Origin: B1SED10-225 sp964501415
Lineage (GTDB): Bacteria; Bacillota_I; Bacilli_A; Izemoplasmatales; Izemoplasmataceae
Assembly (NCBI GenBank): GCA_964501415.1
Contig: CAZCSL010000015.1
Span: 1 to 36,195 of the forward strand
Direction of reading: 5' to 3'
DNA: 36,195 bases
Both the position numbers and the translations under genes were made by a program. Position 1 is the stretch's first letter; each line of letters begins with the position of its first letter. The notes beneath the pieces are model-generated. The model saw nothing but the letters and a program-made list of their open reading frames with translations, did not search any database and was not told the DNA's origin. This document shows positions 20,568-29,980 of the stretch, one piece after another.

Positions 20568-23217
20568 ATGAAGAAACTACTGGTTATAGCGCTAATCTTA
20601 CCATTGATTACTATGTTTTTGGCATGGTCAAATCCTAAATCAGCATCCACTTTAGCCCCCTTTGATGATGAAAAATATGTTTTGATTGCTTTTCATGAAG
20701 GGTATTCATATGAGGATTTATCAGTAGAGATTTCAGTGGATAAATCGTTTAATCTGATTAATGCTATCAAGACGAAAATGTACTTTGAAGAAGTCAAAGC
20801 TATTCAAGATGATCCAATCATTGATTACATTGAAATTGAAGAACCTACCGAAGTTTCTTTTGGTCCCCCTTTTTCCAACCCATCTACAAATAGTTCTTGG
20901 GGACTAAAAAGAATATTTCAAAGTGAAGATTATCCTTATGATGTTTGGGATACTGCGATGGGGGATGGCGTTAAAGTAGCGGTGTTTGATACCGGTATTG
21001 ATGGCACGCACGAACATTTAAACGTCGTTGGGGGCGTCAACGTTATCAATGATACGCCTTATGATGAAGATAATAACGGCCATGGTACCCATGTGGCAGG
21101 CATTATTGCAGGCTTAAATGAAGATTTAATTACGGGGGTTGCCCCAAACGTTGAACTATATTCAGTCAAAGTCTTTAACGATGAAGGCAACGGTACAACG
21201 CTAGATTTAGTGGATGGTATTCAATGGGCGGTTGATAACGATATTCCCCTTATCAATATGTCTTTAGGCACATCCGCCTATTCACAATCTTTAAAAAACG
21301 CGATTAATCAAGCGCATGATTTAGGTCATATTTTTGTGGCGGCCTCAGGAAACAATGGTGAAGAAGAAAATTTTCCAGGGATATCTTATCCAGCTAGATT
21401 TGAGAATGTTATTGCGGTAGGAGCTATGAATCAAAACGATGAGATTGCGGCCTTTACCTCGTATGGCCCTGAATTGGATATCGTGGCACCCGGGGTTAAC
21501 ATATTGAGTAGCCTACCGGAAAACGAATATGGTTATAAATCCGGGACCTCTATGGCCGCGCCTTTTGTCAGTGGTATCATCGCTTTAATGTTACATATTA
21601 ATCCGGATTTAACCCCGCAAGAAATTAAGGGGCTTTTAACCGATTTTTCCGAAGACTTAGGGTACGATTCTGATCTGCAAGGCCATGGTCTTTTAAGGGG
21701 TGATTGGGTTGTGAATGCAACCTATGAAGGTAACCATACTACAACTTTCACTTTGGATTTTATCGCCTATGATCATGGCGTTATCAGTCCAGAAGGGACT
21801 TATGAAGTACCTCTTGGAAGCGATTGGACCTTTGATTTAAGTCCTGATGAAGGGTACCGTGTTTCAGATATTTTAATTAACAGCGAAAGTATTGGGGCTA
21901 AAGATACCTTTACTTTATTTGATATTGATCAAGACTATGTGATTGAGGCGTTTTTTGAAAAAGCCTATTTCACGATAAACTTTGAAACGTTTGATAGTGA
22001 GGATTTTTCTTCTATTGAGGTGCAATATAATGATGACATCCCTGATTTAGCCTCACCACCTTTAAAAGGCCATACGTTTAAAGGATGGTACATGGATGAG
22101 AGTTTTGAAGAAACGTTTGATTTAGAGACGATGCCAGCACAAGATTTAACGCTTTNNNNNNNNNNNNNNNNNNNNNNNNNNNNNNNNNNNNNNNNNNNNN
22201 NNNNNNNNNNNNNNNNNNNNNNNNNNNNNNNNNNNNNNNNNNNNNNNNNNNNNNNCGTTTGATTTAGAGACGATGCCAGCACAAGATTTAACGCTTTTTG
22301 CTAGATTTGAGCGCAATAGTTATACTTTGGATTTTGAGACTTTTGAAGGTGAAGCTATCGCCTCTAAACAAGTCACTTTTGAGGATGATATCCCAAGCTT
22401 GGAGGAGCCACCTTTAAAAGGCCATACGTTTAAAGGTTGGTACACGGATGAGACCTTTGAAGAAATTTTTGATTTAGAAGCGATGCCGGCTTATGATATC
22501 AAGTTATACGCTAAATATGAGGTTAATCAATATTATTTATCTATCTATCTTGAAGATCGATTGGTTTATAATGAAAAAGTAGCTTACGAAACTGAACTTG
22601 AGTCCTTAGACTTACCGCAGCCAACGAAAGAAGGGTTTAGTTTTAAAAGTTTTACACCCTCTAAAAACACCATGCCAGCCGATGATTTAAGATTGGATGT
22701 AAATCTTGAGCGCAATGCATATACAATAACGTTTAATCTTGATGACAGTGAAGTTGTTGAGCAACTATATATGTTTGAAGAAACCATAGATTATCCGGAC
22801 CCACCTTTTAAACAAGGCTATGACTTTGTAGGGTGGCAAACGCAAGATGAAATAGTTGAAAAAGAGACGATGCCAGCGTATGATTTAAACTTGCAGCCTA
22901 TTTACGAAGAACGAGACCCTCCAAAAATAGCTATATTAGAAGCGCAAAAACGATTTGATTTCGATACTTCGATTTTAATTTCTTCAAAAGAGGATGTTGC
23001 GATTACGATTAACGATGAGCCTATCGAAGATGATGTTGTCTTATCCTATCCCGGTGATTATACGGTAGTTTTAGAGGATGGTCATTATAAAGTGATTTAT
23101 ACCTTCAGTATTGAAGTCAGACCCTACAGTCAAGTGTTTGATATGGGTGTATTTCTTAGTGCTGTGAGTGTAATCGGTGTTGCATCGCTTACAATGGTTA
23201 GACGTTTCACGCTTTAG
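20568..23217 (+). CDS. Secreted subtilisin-like serine protease (S8) with InlB-type repeats, split by an assembly gap
   Basis: A signal peptide (about 1-27) and an I9-like propeptide (about 36-95) precede the S8 domain. Its catalytic triad is Asp141 (VFDTGIDGTH), His172 (NGHGTHVAG) and Ser328 (SGTSMAAPF), with oxyanion Asn262 (ASGNNGE), so it should be active. A divergent bacterial repeat with EGYRVSDILIN follows. Next come Listeria-Bacteroides (Flg_new/InlB) repeats with GHTFKGWY and TMPAQDLTL, and a final hydrophobic helix VFLSAVSVIGVASLTM ending in RRF. There is no LPxTG, so anchoring is by this helix or not at all. A 100-N gap (22156-22255) puts the two halves in different frames. The sequence on both sides is identical for 42 bases, and merging those copies restores one frame of about 835 aa. 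Start chosen after AGGAGGTGG. Confidence 0.88.
21965..22912 (+). repeat. Tandem InlB/Flg_new-type repeats in the protease
   Basis: Successive units of about 65-71 codons share the core P-x-K-GHTFKGWY...F-DLE-x-MPA-x-D. The two flanking the gap are close at the DNA level too (CCACCTTTAAAAGGCCATAC in both), while later units diverge (KEGFSFKSF, KQGYDFVGW). Recent duplication of the first units would explain why the assembly broke here. Confidence 0.85.
22156..22255. other. Assembly gap of 100 N
   Basis: Exactly 100 undetermined bases, the usual placeholder for a gap of unknown size. The 42 bases before it (22114-22155) equal the 42 bases after it (22256-22297). Either the two contigs overlap and nothing is missing, or one or more repeat units are lost. 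Confidence 0.95.
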
Positions 23218-23243
23218 ACCGCGCTTTTAAAGGCGGTCTTTTT
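23216..23243 (+). terminator. Terminator of the subtilase gene
   Basis: AGACCGC pairs with GCGGTCT around a ten-base loop that can itself fold, followed by a T tract. It overlaps the stop codon. Confidence 0.85.
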
Positions 23244-23287
23244 TATTAGAAATCATTGTGGTTCCTTTTTATTTTTAGGTGTTAATG

Positions 23288-23296
23288 TGATAAAAT
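23288..23296 (+). promoter_or_regulatory. Extended -10 promoter of the polA operon
   Basis: TGATAAAAT at 23288-23296 is an extended -10; no convincing -35 is present. Transcription should start near 23303, about 30 nt before the polA start. It would drive a long run of overlapping genes through dnaI. Confidence 0.5.
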
Positions 23297-23332
23297 ATAG
23301 TCGTTACGCTCTGATTGGAAAGAAGGTACATC

Positions 23333-25963
23333 ATGAAAAAAATATTGTTAATCGATGGCTCGAATTTGATGTTTCGCGCTTATTATGCGACTGCGTATTC
23401 TGGTAATTTAATGAAAAACTCTAAAGGGCAATATACCAACGCCATTTATGGTTTTATTCGCATGCTAAATGCGATATTGAAAGAGGATTTTACCCATGTT
23501 TTAGTTGCATTCGATAAAGGAAAAGCTACCTTTAGACATAAAGCTTATGAGGATTATAAAGCCAAACGCAAACCTATGCCTGATGAGTTTCGCTCTCAAT
23601 TGGATTTGATCAAAGAAGTGCCTAAAAAACTAGGTATGATGGTCTATGAAACCGAAGCCCTAGAAGCCGATGATATTATCGCGACGCTGACTAAAAGTTA
23701 TTATGATGATTTAGACGATATAGAAATCATTAGTAACGATAGAGATTTATTTCAATTACTTAACGACAAGGTTAAAATTAGATTGTCAAAAAAAGGGTTG
23801 GAACCTGATCAAATCTATACCAAGAACACTTTGGGTACGGATTTAGGAATTAAGCCATCACAAATTCCTGATTTAAAAGGGTTGATGGGGGATGCCTCTG
23901 ACAATTTACCTGGCGTACCGGGTGTTGGAGAAAAAACGGCGCTTAAATTAATCAAAGAATATGGCTCAATAGAAGAGATTTTAAAACATCTAAATGAATT
24001 AAAAGGCAAATTGAAAGAAAGAATGGAAAATCACGGACAAGAAGCTTTGAAATGGCGGGATTTGGCCACGGTAAAAACCGATGCAAGTCTGCCTTTTAAA
24101 CTAGATGATGTTGCTTATAAGGGGTATGATTATGAGCAGTTGAAATCGTTTTATGAGTCGCTTGAATTTCACAGTCTCATCAAAGGTTTAACAACGGAAG
24201 AAAATAAGACAAAAACCGTTAGTAAAACCTTGAAAGTACTTAAAAAAGAAGCCGATATCAAAGCGGTTTTATCTAATCAAAAACAGCTTACTTTTTTATT
24301 GGAAACCGAACTAAAAGAAAATTACCATCATGCAAAAAACTTAGGTATCGGTTTTATCGTCGAAGATAAACCGTATTTTGTGCCTTACGACGTTATGGTT
24401 GAATCGGATGCGATTAAATCCTTTTTGGGCGATGAAAAGATAAGTAAAACAACGTTCGATTTTAAAAAAGCCATCGTACAATTATCGAAAATAGGTATGC
24501 CGGTAAACGGCGTTACGTTTGATCTTTTGTTAGCAGCTTATGTTTTAAATCCAAGTAACACAAAAGAGGATTTTAAAGTGGTCGTTTCCAATTTTGATTA
24601 TCACGATGTAGAATACGATGAGACGATTTACGGTAGAGGCGTTAAACGCAATATTCCAGAATTAAGTACGTATGCTCAACACAATGCCCAAAAACTGATT
24701 GCTATTGATGCTTTGAAAGATAACTTAGCAAAAAAGCTTAAAGAACAAAAGCAAGAAAACCTGTACTATGAAATAGAGCTTCCCTTAACACGCGTCCTTG
24801 CGACCATGGAAATTTTAGGCATCAATATTGATAAAGACGCTTTAAAGACGTATGAAAAAGAACTCGATGTTGAACTTAACGATTTAGAAAAACGCATCTA
24901 TAACCATGCTGGTAGCCGCTTTAATATCGCCTCCCCCAAACAGCTCGCAGAAGTGCTTTTTGAACAGATGAATCTTCCGGTGATAAAAAAGACAAAAACG
25001 GGATATTCAACCAGCATTGATGTCTTAAAGCGTCTAAGAGGCAAGCATCCTATCATTGAAGACATTATGCAATATCGTAGTTTAAGCAAGTTAAAAAGTG
25101 CTTATGTCAATGGTTTGTTTGAAGCGATATTGGATGATGGTAAGATACATACCATTTTTAAACAAGCTTTTACTCAAACAGGACGTCTATCGAGTATAGA
25201 GCCCAATTTACAAACCATCCCCATCCGCACTAAGCGAGGGCGTGCTCTTCGAAAAGTGTTTATTCCTCAAGAAGGCCGTATTTTGATGGCGGCTGATTAT
25301 TCTCAAATTGAATTAAGGTTACTCGCCCATCTGGCCGATGAGCAAACCATGATAGAAGCTTTTAAAAATGATGCGGATATCCATGCGATTACGGCTCAAG
25401 AGATTTTCAACAAAGATACTCTTACGGCCGATGAAAGAAGAGTTGCCAAAGCCGTTAATTTTGGGATCATATATGGTCAAAGTGCTTGGGGTCTGAGCGA
25501 AGAAATTGAAATTTCACAACAAGAAGCTTCGCAATTTATCAAAGCGTATTATGAAAAATTTAATGGTATTAAACAATACATGAATACGGTGGTTGAAAGT
25601 GCCAAAAATGATGGCTACGTGGAGACGCTATTTAATCGCAGACGCTATATACCGGAATTGCAATCAAAAATCTATGCACAAAGAGAACTGGGGAAACGCA
25701 CGGCGATGAATGCGCCTTTGCAAGGAAGTGCGGCCGATATCATCAAAGTAGCGATGGTAAAGATTTATCAAGCCATGCAACAACAAAACCTTAACAGTAC
25801 GATGATTTTACAAATTCACGATGAATTGGTATTTGATGTGGTGCCAAAAGAAGAAACCATCATGAAAGAACTGATCGATAAACATATGAAAGAAGCTGCA
25901 AATCTCAAAGTTCCTCTTACTATTTCACTAGCTTCAGGAAGGAACTTAGATGAAGCAAAATGA
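23333..25963 (+). CDS. polA: DNA polymerase I
   Basis: An 876-aa repair and Okazaki-fragment polymerase. The N-terminal 5'-3' exonuclease (about 1-290) shows LIDGSNLMFRAYYA, EADDIIATL, IISNDRDLFQLL and GVPGVGEKTALKLI. The middle 3'-5' exonuclease domain is degenerate: the E. coli Asp355 position is Glu, and the positions of Asp424 and Asp501 appear to be Lys and Asn, so proofreading is probably lost, as in Bacillus PolI. The polymerase has motif A DYSQIELRLLAH, motif B RRVAKAVNFGIIYG and motif C QIHDELVF. ATG 23333 follows AAAGAAGG. The stop is TGA and overlaps the next gene by 14 bases. Confidence 0.97.
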   Translation: MKKILLIDGSNLMFRAYYATAYSGNLMKNSKGQYTNAIYGFIRMLNAILKEDFTHVLVAFDKGKATFRHKAYEDYKAKRKPMPDEFRSQLDLIKEVPKKLGMMVYETEALEADDIIATLTKSYYDDLDDIEIISNDRDLFQLLNDKVKIRLSKKGLEPDQIYTKNTLGTDLGIKPSQIPDLKGLMGDASDNLPGVPGVGEKTALKLIKEYGSIEEILKHLNELKGKLKERMENHGQEALKWRDLATVKTDASLPFKLDDVAYKGYDYEQLKSFYESLEFHSLIKGLTTEENKTKTVSKTLKVLKKEADIKAVLSNQKQLTFLLETELKENYHHAKNLGIGFIVEDKPYFVPYDVMVESDAIKSFLGDEKISKTTFDFKKAIVQLSKIGMPVNGVTFDLLLAAYVLNPSNTKEDFKVVVSNFDYHDVEYDETIYGRGVKRNIPELSTYAQHNAQKLIAIDALKDNLAKKLKEQKQENLYYEIELPLTRVLATMEILGINIDKDALKTYEKELDVELNDLEKRIYNHAGSRFNIASPKQLAEVLFEQMNLPVIKKTKTGYSTSIDVLKRLRGKHPIIEDIMQYRSLSKLKSAYVNGLFEAILDDGKIHTIFKQAFTQTGRLSSIEPNLQTIPIRTKRGRALRKVFIPQEGRILMAADYSQIELRLLAHLADEQTMIEAFKNDADIHAITAQEIFNKDTLTADERRVAKAVNFGIIYGQSAWGLSEEIEISQQEASQFIKAYYEKFNGIKQYMNTVVESAKNDGYVETLFNRRRYIPELQSKIYAQRELGKRTAMNAPLQGSAADIIKVAMVKIYQAMQQQNLNSTMILQIHDELVFDVVPKEETIMKELIDKHMKEAANLKVPLTISLASGRNLDEAK

Positions 25964-26831
25964 GATAACACGTGAGACCGTGATGTATAAGAGTTTTTTT
26001 GTCAACTTCTTTTTGATAGTCGCAAAGCTTATCGGGGGTTTTTTATTTAGAAGTACTGCGTTGATTGCGGATGCGATGCATTCTTTATCCGATTTGTTAA
26101 GCGATATTTTGGTCATATTCGGATTAAAACACTCCAATAAACCACCCGACCAAGAACACCCCTTTGGGCATGGCAAAATAGAATATGTATTATCGTTGTT
26201 TATGGGGTTGATGATTTTTTTCATTGCCTATCAGTTGGGTCGTCATACCTTATTGACGTTTATGGATACACCGGTAATTCCTTCTTTGTTTGCGGCCGTA
26301 GTTTCATTAGCGGTCATCACGGTTAAGTTTTTATTGTCCCGTTTTATTAAGGGTCATGCCGAAGAGATGGACTCACAGATTTTGCATGCCAGTGCCGATG
26401 AATCTTTTACCGATGTATTGAGCAGCGCCGCCGTTATTTTTGGGGTATCATTAACGGTCATTGCCAATCATTTTGATTTAGGTTGGCTGGCTTATGCTGA
26501 CCGAATCGCAGCGATATTCATTGTTCTTTTAATCGCTCGTATGGCCTTTATAGTAATTCTTAGTGCGATTAAGAGTATTTTGGGCAAAAGCGCTTCAAAA
26601 GCATTAATTGATAAAACGAAAGCTAGAATCATAAATATTGATGGTGTGATTAGCGTTGATAGACTGACGATGATTGCGTATGGTCATTATTATCAAGTGA
26701 TGGTCGATATTCGTGTAGATGGTCTTAAGACGGTACAAAAAGGTCATGATATTGCTAGTGATGTAAAACAGGCATTAAAAAAAGATAAAAAAATTGGGCA
26801 TGTGATTGTCCACGTTAATCCGGAGGTATGA
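25950..26831 (+). CDS. Cation diffusion facilitator (CDF) metal efflux protein
   Basis: A 293-aa membrane antiporter, probably exporting Zn, Mn or Fe. About six helices are followed by a cytosolic metal-binding domain (about 205-293) ending in GHVIVHVNPEV. The transport-site motif of helix 2 is HSLSD (His44, Asp48), and HPFGHGKIEY is the family loop. In helix 5 the expected HxxxD or DxxxD is ESFTD (Glu151, Asp155), so metal preference is uncertain. It begins inside the end of polA, with AAGGA upstream, and its TGA overlaps the ribosome-binding region of the next gene. In Bacillus polA is followed directly by mutM; this gene and the nitroreductase are extra here. Confidence 0.9.
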   Translation: MKQNEITRETVMYKSFFVNFFLIVAKLIGGFLFRSTALIADAMHSLSDLLSDILVIFGLKHSNKPPDQEHPFGHGKIEYVLSLFMGLMIFFIAYQLGRHTLLTFMDTPVIPSLFAAVVSLAVITVKFLLSRFIKGHAEEMDSQILHASADESFTDVLSSAAVIFGVSLTVIANHFDLGWLAYADRIAAIFIVLLIARMAFIVILSAIKSILGKSASKALIDKTKARIINIDGVISVDRLTMIAYGHYYQVMVDIRVDGLKTVQKGHDIASDVKQALKKDKKIGHVIVHVNPEV

Positions 26832-26833
26832 TT

Positions 26834-27331
26834 ATGAGTTTATGCATGCAAAGAAAAAGCGTTCGTAGATTTTTGCCTACACAAATTCCCCATGAAACGA
26901 TTGAAAAATTGATGATGAGTGCGATGCAGGCGCCTACGGCGACCAATCAGCAACCCTGGGAATTTATCATCATCAAAAACCGTTCGATTTTAGAGTCGTT
27001 GTCGCAAGCTTCTAAAGGCGCTTGGCCACTAAAAGAAGCGCCTATAGGTATTTTAACTTTATGGCGAAAAGATTGTAAAAACCCGGTGATGGCCCCTCAA
27101 GACTTAAGTGCGGCAACACAAAATATCTTGTTAGAAGCGACGCATCAAAACTTAGGTGCCGTATGGATTGGGGTTTATCCCCGTGAAGAACGCATGAAAA
27201 ACATCGCTTCTTTACTTAAGTTATCTGACAACCAGGTTCCCTTTTCACTCATTGCGCTGGGTTATCCAGATGAAGATGATAAAAAAATCAAGATTCGCTA
27301 TGACCAATCGCGCATCAAGGTAGTGGATTGA
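26834..27331 (+). CDS. Nitroreductase-family FMN-dependent oxidoreductase
   Basis: A 165-aa cytosolic flavoprotein of the nitroreductase fold, typically a homodimer using NAD(P)H. The FMN-binding N-terminus RKSVRRF, the APTATNQQPWEF loop and the GAVWIGVYP strand are all present. ATG 26834 has GGAGGT at 26822-26827 at a 6-base distance; ATG 26828 is too close. Its TGA shares a base with the mutM start codon. The physiological substrate (quinone, flavin or nitro compound) cannot be predicted. It is short, like the small IYD/NfnB-type members. Confidence 0.88.
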   Translation: MSLCMQRKSVRRFLPTQIPHETIEKLMMSAMQAPTATNQQPWEFIIIKNRSILESLSQASKGAWPLKEAPIGILTLWRKDCKNPVMAPQDLSAATQNILLEATHQNLGAVWIGVYPREERMKNIASLLKLSDNQVPFSLIALGYPDEDDKKIKIRYDQSRIKVVD

Positions 27332-28155
27332 TGCCTGAATTACCCGAAGTTGAAACTGTCAAACGTTCTTTAAAACAACACGTGATAGACAAAGAAATTG
27401 CGGCCATCAAGATTTATTATCAACCCATCGTTAAATCAGATTTATCACAATTTGCAAACCGTTTAATCAATCAACGTATCAAAGATATTACCCGTCGGGG
27501 TAAATTTTTGATATTTCATTTAACGGAAGGGTTTTTATTGTCGCATCTACGTATGGAAGGCAAATATTTTTTATTGCCTAAGGATACAAAGAAAATGACG
27601 CATGAACACGTACGGATTGATTTTAAAGATGGTATGAGTTTAAGGTATCATGACGTTCGAAAATTTGGCACCATGCACTATAGGCGGGCTGATGAGTTAT
27701 ATACTACAGAACCTTTGGCTAAGTTGGGATTTGAGTATGACGATCAAGCGTTAGACCCGAATTTAATATACAGACAACTAAAAGCTTCTAAACGTACTTT
27801 GAAAAGTGTTTTATTGGATCAAACTATTATTACGGGAATAGGAAACATCTATGCAGATGAAGTTTGTTTTTGTATGAAGAAGCATCCTGCTTATCAAGTT
27901 TCTAAGATTTCTAAGAAAACCGTTGAAAACATGTTATCATGTATACACAAGATTCTTGATAAGGCGGTCTTATTGGGTGGGTCTTCGATTAGAAGTTATA
28001 AAGATACACTGGGGTTTCATGGCCGTTTTCAAAATGAACTTAGTGTCCATTTGAGAGAAGGAAAATCCTGCCCTGTTTGTTTTGGTACAATCGATAAAAT
28101 CAAAGTTAGCAATCGTGGTACGTATCTATGTAAGGCGTGCCAAAAGAAGTATTAG
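27331..28155 (+). CDS. mutM: Formamidopyrimidine-DNA glycosylase (Fpg)
   Basis: Excises 8-oxoguanine and formamidopyrimidines and nicks the abasic site. The 274-aa protein begins MPELPEVET, giving the catalytic N-terminal Pro after Met removal and Glu3. Lys58 lies in RRGKFLIF, the helix-two-turn-helix has GIGNIYADEVCF, and the C-terminal zinc finger is CPVC...CKAC. ATG 27331 is required to expose Pro2; an in-frame TTG just before it is discounted. It overlaps the nitroreductase stop by one base and lies in the conserved polA-mutM-coaE neighbourhood. Confidence 0.96.
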   Translation: MPELPEVETVKRSLKQHVIDKEIAAIKIYYQPIVKSDLSQFANRLINQRIKDITRRGKFLIFHLTEGFLLSHLRMEGKYFLLPKDTKKMTHEHVRIDFKDGMSLRYHDVRKFGTMHYRRADELYTTEPLAKLGFEYDDQALDPNLIYRQLKASKRTLKSVLLDQTIITGIGNIYADEVCFCMKKHPAYQVSKISKKTVENMLSCIHKILDKAVLLGGSSIRSYKDTLGFHGRFQNELSVHLREGKSCPVCFGTIDKIKVSNRGTYLCKACQKKY

Positions 28156-28169
28156 AAAGAAGGTATGCT

Positions 28170-28775
28170 ATGAGTATTATCGTGGGACTAACCGGCGGTA
28201 TAGCGAGTGGTAAATCCACCATCAGCAAAATGTTTAAAGAAAAAGAGGTTCCGGTTATTGACACAGATGGTATCGCAAGAAACCTGCTTGATAACGATGA
28301 ATCTATCTATAATGCTATTGTTGAGACATTTGGCGAAGCGGTGCTTACGACTGATAAAAAAATCAATCGCAATAAAGTGGCTCAAATTATTTTTAGTGAT
28401 GCTGATAAACGCCAAGCACTAAATGACATTGTTCACCCCAAAGTTAAAGACATTGCTTTACGCGAAGTCAGTCATTATAAAGAAGATGATCATAAAATAA
28501 TCGTTGTAGACGTACCGCTTTTGTTTGAAGCATCATTTGACAAAGTATGTGATGTCACCGTTGTTGTTTACGCACGCAAAAAAGATCAAGTCTCTCGCTT
28601 GGTCTCTAGAGAAGGCATCGATGAGGCTTATGCGAAACAAAAAGTGAATGCACAAATGCCTATGGCTAAAAAGAAATCATTGGCAGATTATGTCATCGAC
28701 AATTCCAAAAGTATCCTAGAGACCAAAAAGTCTTTTGAACGTGTTTTTGAGGCCATCAATAGTATTGAAAAGTAA
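28170..28775 (+). CDS. coaE: Dephospho-CoA kinase
   Basis: Catalyses the last step of CoA synthesis, phosphorylating the ribose 3'-hydroxyl of dephospho-CoA. The 201-aa P-loop kinase has GLTGGIASGKST at residues 6-17, the DTDGIAR acceptor motif, HPKVKDIALREV and DVPLLFEA. ATG 28170 is chosen with AGAAGG at 28158-28163; an earlier in-frame codon lies inside mutM. It joins coaX upstream in the same pathway and sits in the conserved polA-mutM-coaE-dnaB order. Confidence 0.95.
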   Translation: MSIIVGLTGGIASGKSTISKMFKEKEVPVIDTDGIARNLLDNDESIYNAIVETFGEAVLTTDKKINRNKVAQIIFSDADKRQALNDIVHPKVKDIALREVSHYKEDDHKIIVVDVPLLFEASFDKVCDVTVVVYARKKDQVSRLVSREGIDEAYAKQKVNAQMPMAKKKSLADYVIDNSKSILETKKSFERVFEAINSIEK

Positions 28776-28786
28776 AGGGGATTGCC

Positions 28787-29980
28787 ATGAATAAATTGCA
28801 TGCCAAAACAGAGGTAAAACTATTAGCTAAAGCCCCAATCTCACATACGCATATGCATGTGTTAAGCCTTTTGTATCAACCGATTATTGGTAAAGAGGCT
28901 TTTAGCCTTTATACCACAATGCATGCATTACTTGATCGCAATCATTTAAAAACGCCAAGCTATCCTTTGGCTTTCTTTTACGATATGCTCGATTTAAACG
29001 AGGCCTCATTTATTTCGGCTCGTCAAACCTTAGAAGCAGTCGGCCTGATTGAAAGTTATCAATCAGACGAAGGGTTTGAGATTGATTTATACTTACCTTT
29101 TTCAGCGGAAACGTTTATTAAAGATGCGCCTTTTGGCGTTTATTTAAAAGATAAAATAGGGGAAGAAAGATTTTTAGATTTAATCAATCATTTTCGTATT
29201 GTGGGGCCGAAAAAGCGCAAGCATAAACATATCTCAGTTTCGTTTGATGATGTATTCAAACCGATTCAACAACGTATTAAATCGCAACATCGGTTTATCG
29301 AAGATGAAAGTAAAAAAGCGATATTCACAGAAAAAAATGATATTGAATTAGTCATTTCTGGTCTGCCAAACTCAGTGGATAAAAAGGCCTTAACGACGAA
29401 AAAAAGCAAAGAAAAGCTACAAGAGATTGCCTATATTTACCAATGTTCAGAAGCTGAACTGCAAAAGATATTACTTAAATCTTATGACCATGAAACGGGT
29501 TGTTTTAACTTTGATGACGTGGTAAAACGTGCCCAGTCTCATTATCAAAAACACGGACAAAAAAGCCCCATGAAGAAAAACGATGCTTATTCGCTTTCTT
29601 ATTTTAAAAACACGCATCCCAAAGACCTCTTAGAAGCCGTTACAGGCACCAAAGCAGCAGCTGTAGAGTTGCGTGTTATTGAGCGTCTCATTGTTGAGAG
29701 CGGGTTTAAGCACGAAGTGATTAACGTGTTGATTGCTTATGTTTTAAAAGAACTAAATAACGAATTCCCCGCCTATAATTATTTTGATAAGGTCTTAGCA
29801 ACATGGCGTCGCCAAGGGATTGAAAAGGCAGAAGATGCGGTTAACTACATCATGAAGCGCAAACATCAAAAAAACCAAAAACCACCGAGTCGAAAATACG
29901 GCAGTCGCAAAGACAAGCCGATTGATACCAACGTTGACTGGTTTGACGATTATTTGAAGGATCAAGGTGAAAACAAATGA
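28787..29980 (+). CDS. dnaB: Replication initiation/membrane attachment protein DnaB (DnaD/DnaB family)
   Basis: The Firmicutes DnaB, not the helicase. It acts with DnaD and DnaI to load the replicative helicase at oriC and at restart sites. The 397-aa protein has an N-terminal winged-helix part (about 1-120; HVLSLLYQPIIGKEAFSLY) and a C-terminal DnaB_2/DnaD-like domain (about 280-370) with KDLLEAVTG, AELRVIERL-like and YNYFDKVLATWRRQGI, the family's YxxxIxxxW-type motif. A basic tail follows. It starts 11 bases after coaE and overlaps dnaI by 4 bases, the usual dnaB-dnaI pair. Confidence 0.92.
   Translation: MNKLHAKTEVKLLAKAPISHTHMHVLSLLYQPIIGKEAFSLYTTMHALLDRNHLKTPSYPLAFFYDMLDLNEASFISARQTLEAVGLIESYQSDEGFEIDLYLPFSAETFIKDAPFGVYLKDKIGEERFLDLINHFRIVGPKKRKHKHISVSFDDVFKPIQQRIKSQHRFIEDESKKAIFTEKNDIELVISGLPNSVDKKALTTKKSKEKLQEIAYIYQCSEAELQKILLKSYDHETGCFNFDDVVKRAQSHYQKHGQKSPMKKNDAYSLSYFKNTHPKDLLEAVTGTKAAAVELRVIERLIVESGFKHEVINVLIAYVLKELNNEFPAYNYFDKVLATWRRQGIEKAEDAVNYIMKRKHQKNQKPPSRKYGSRKDKPIDTNVDWFDDYLKDQGENK

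Noticed and set aside
20568..23217. Protease gene as a frameshifted pseudogene
   Set aside because: The frame change is caused only by the 100-base N run. Merging the identical 42-base flanks restores one frame.
20568..23217. LPxTG sortase anchor in the protease
   Set aside because: No LPxTG-like motif occurs before the last hydrophobic helix.
25961..25963. UGA read as tryptophan (Mycoplasma code)
   Set aside because: Several genes end naturally at TGA with properly spaced or overlapping next genes, and tryptophan is encoded by TGG in conserved motifs.
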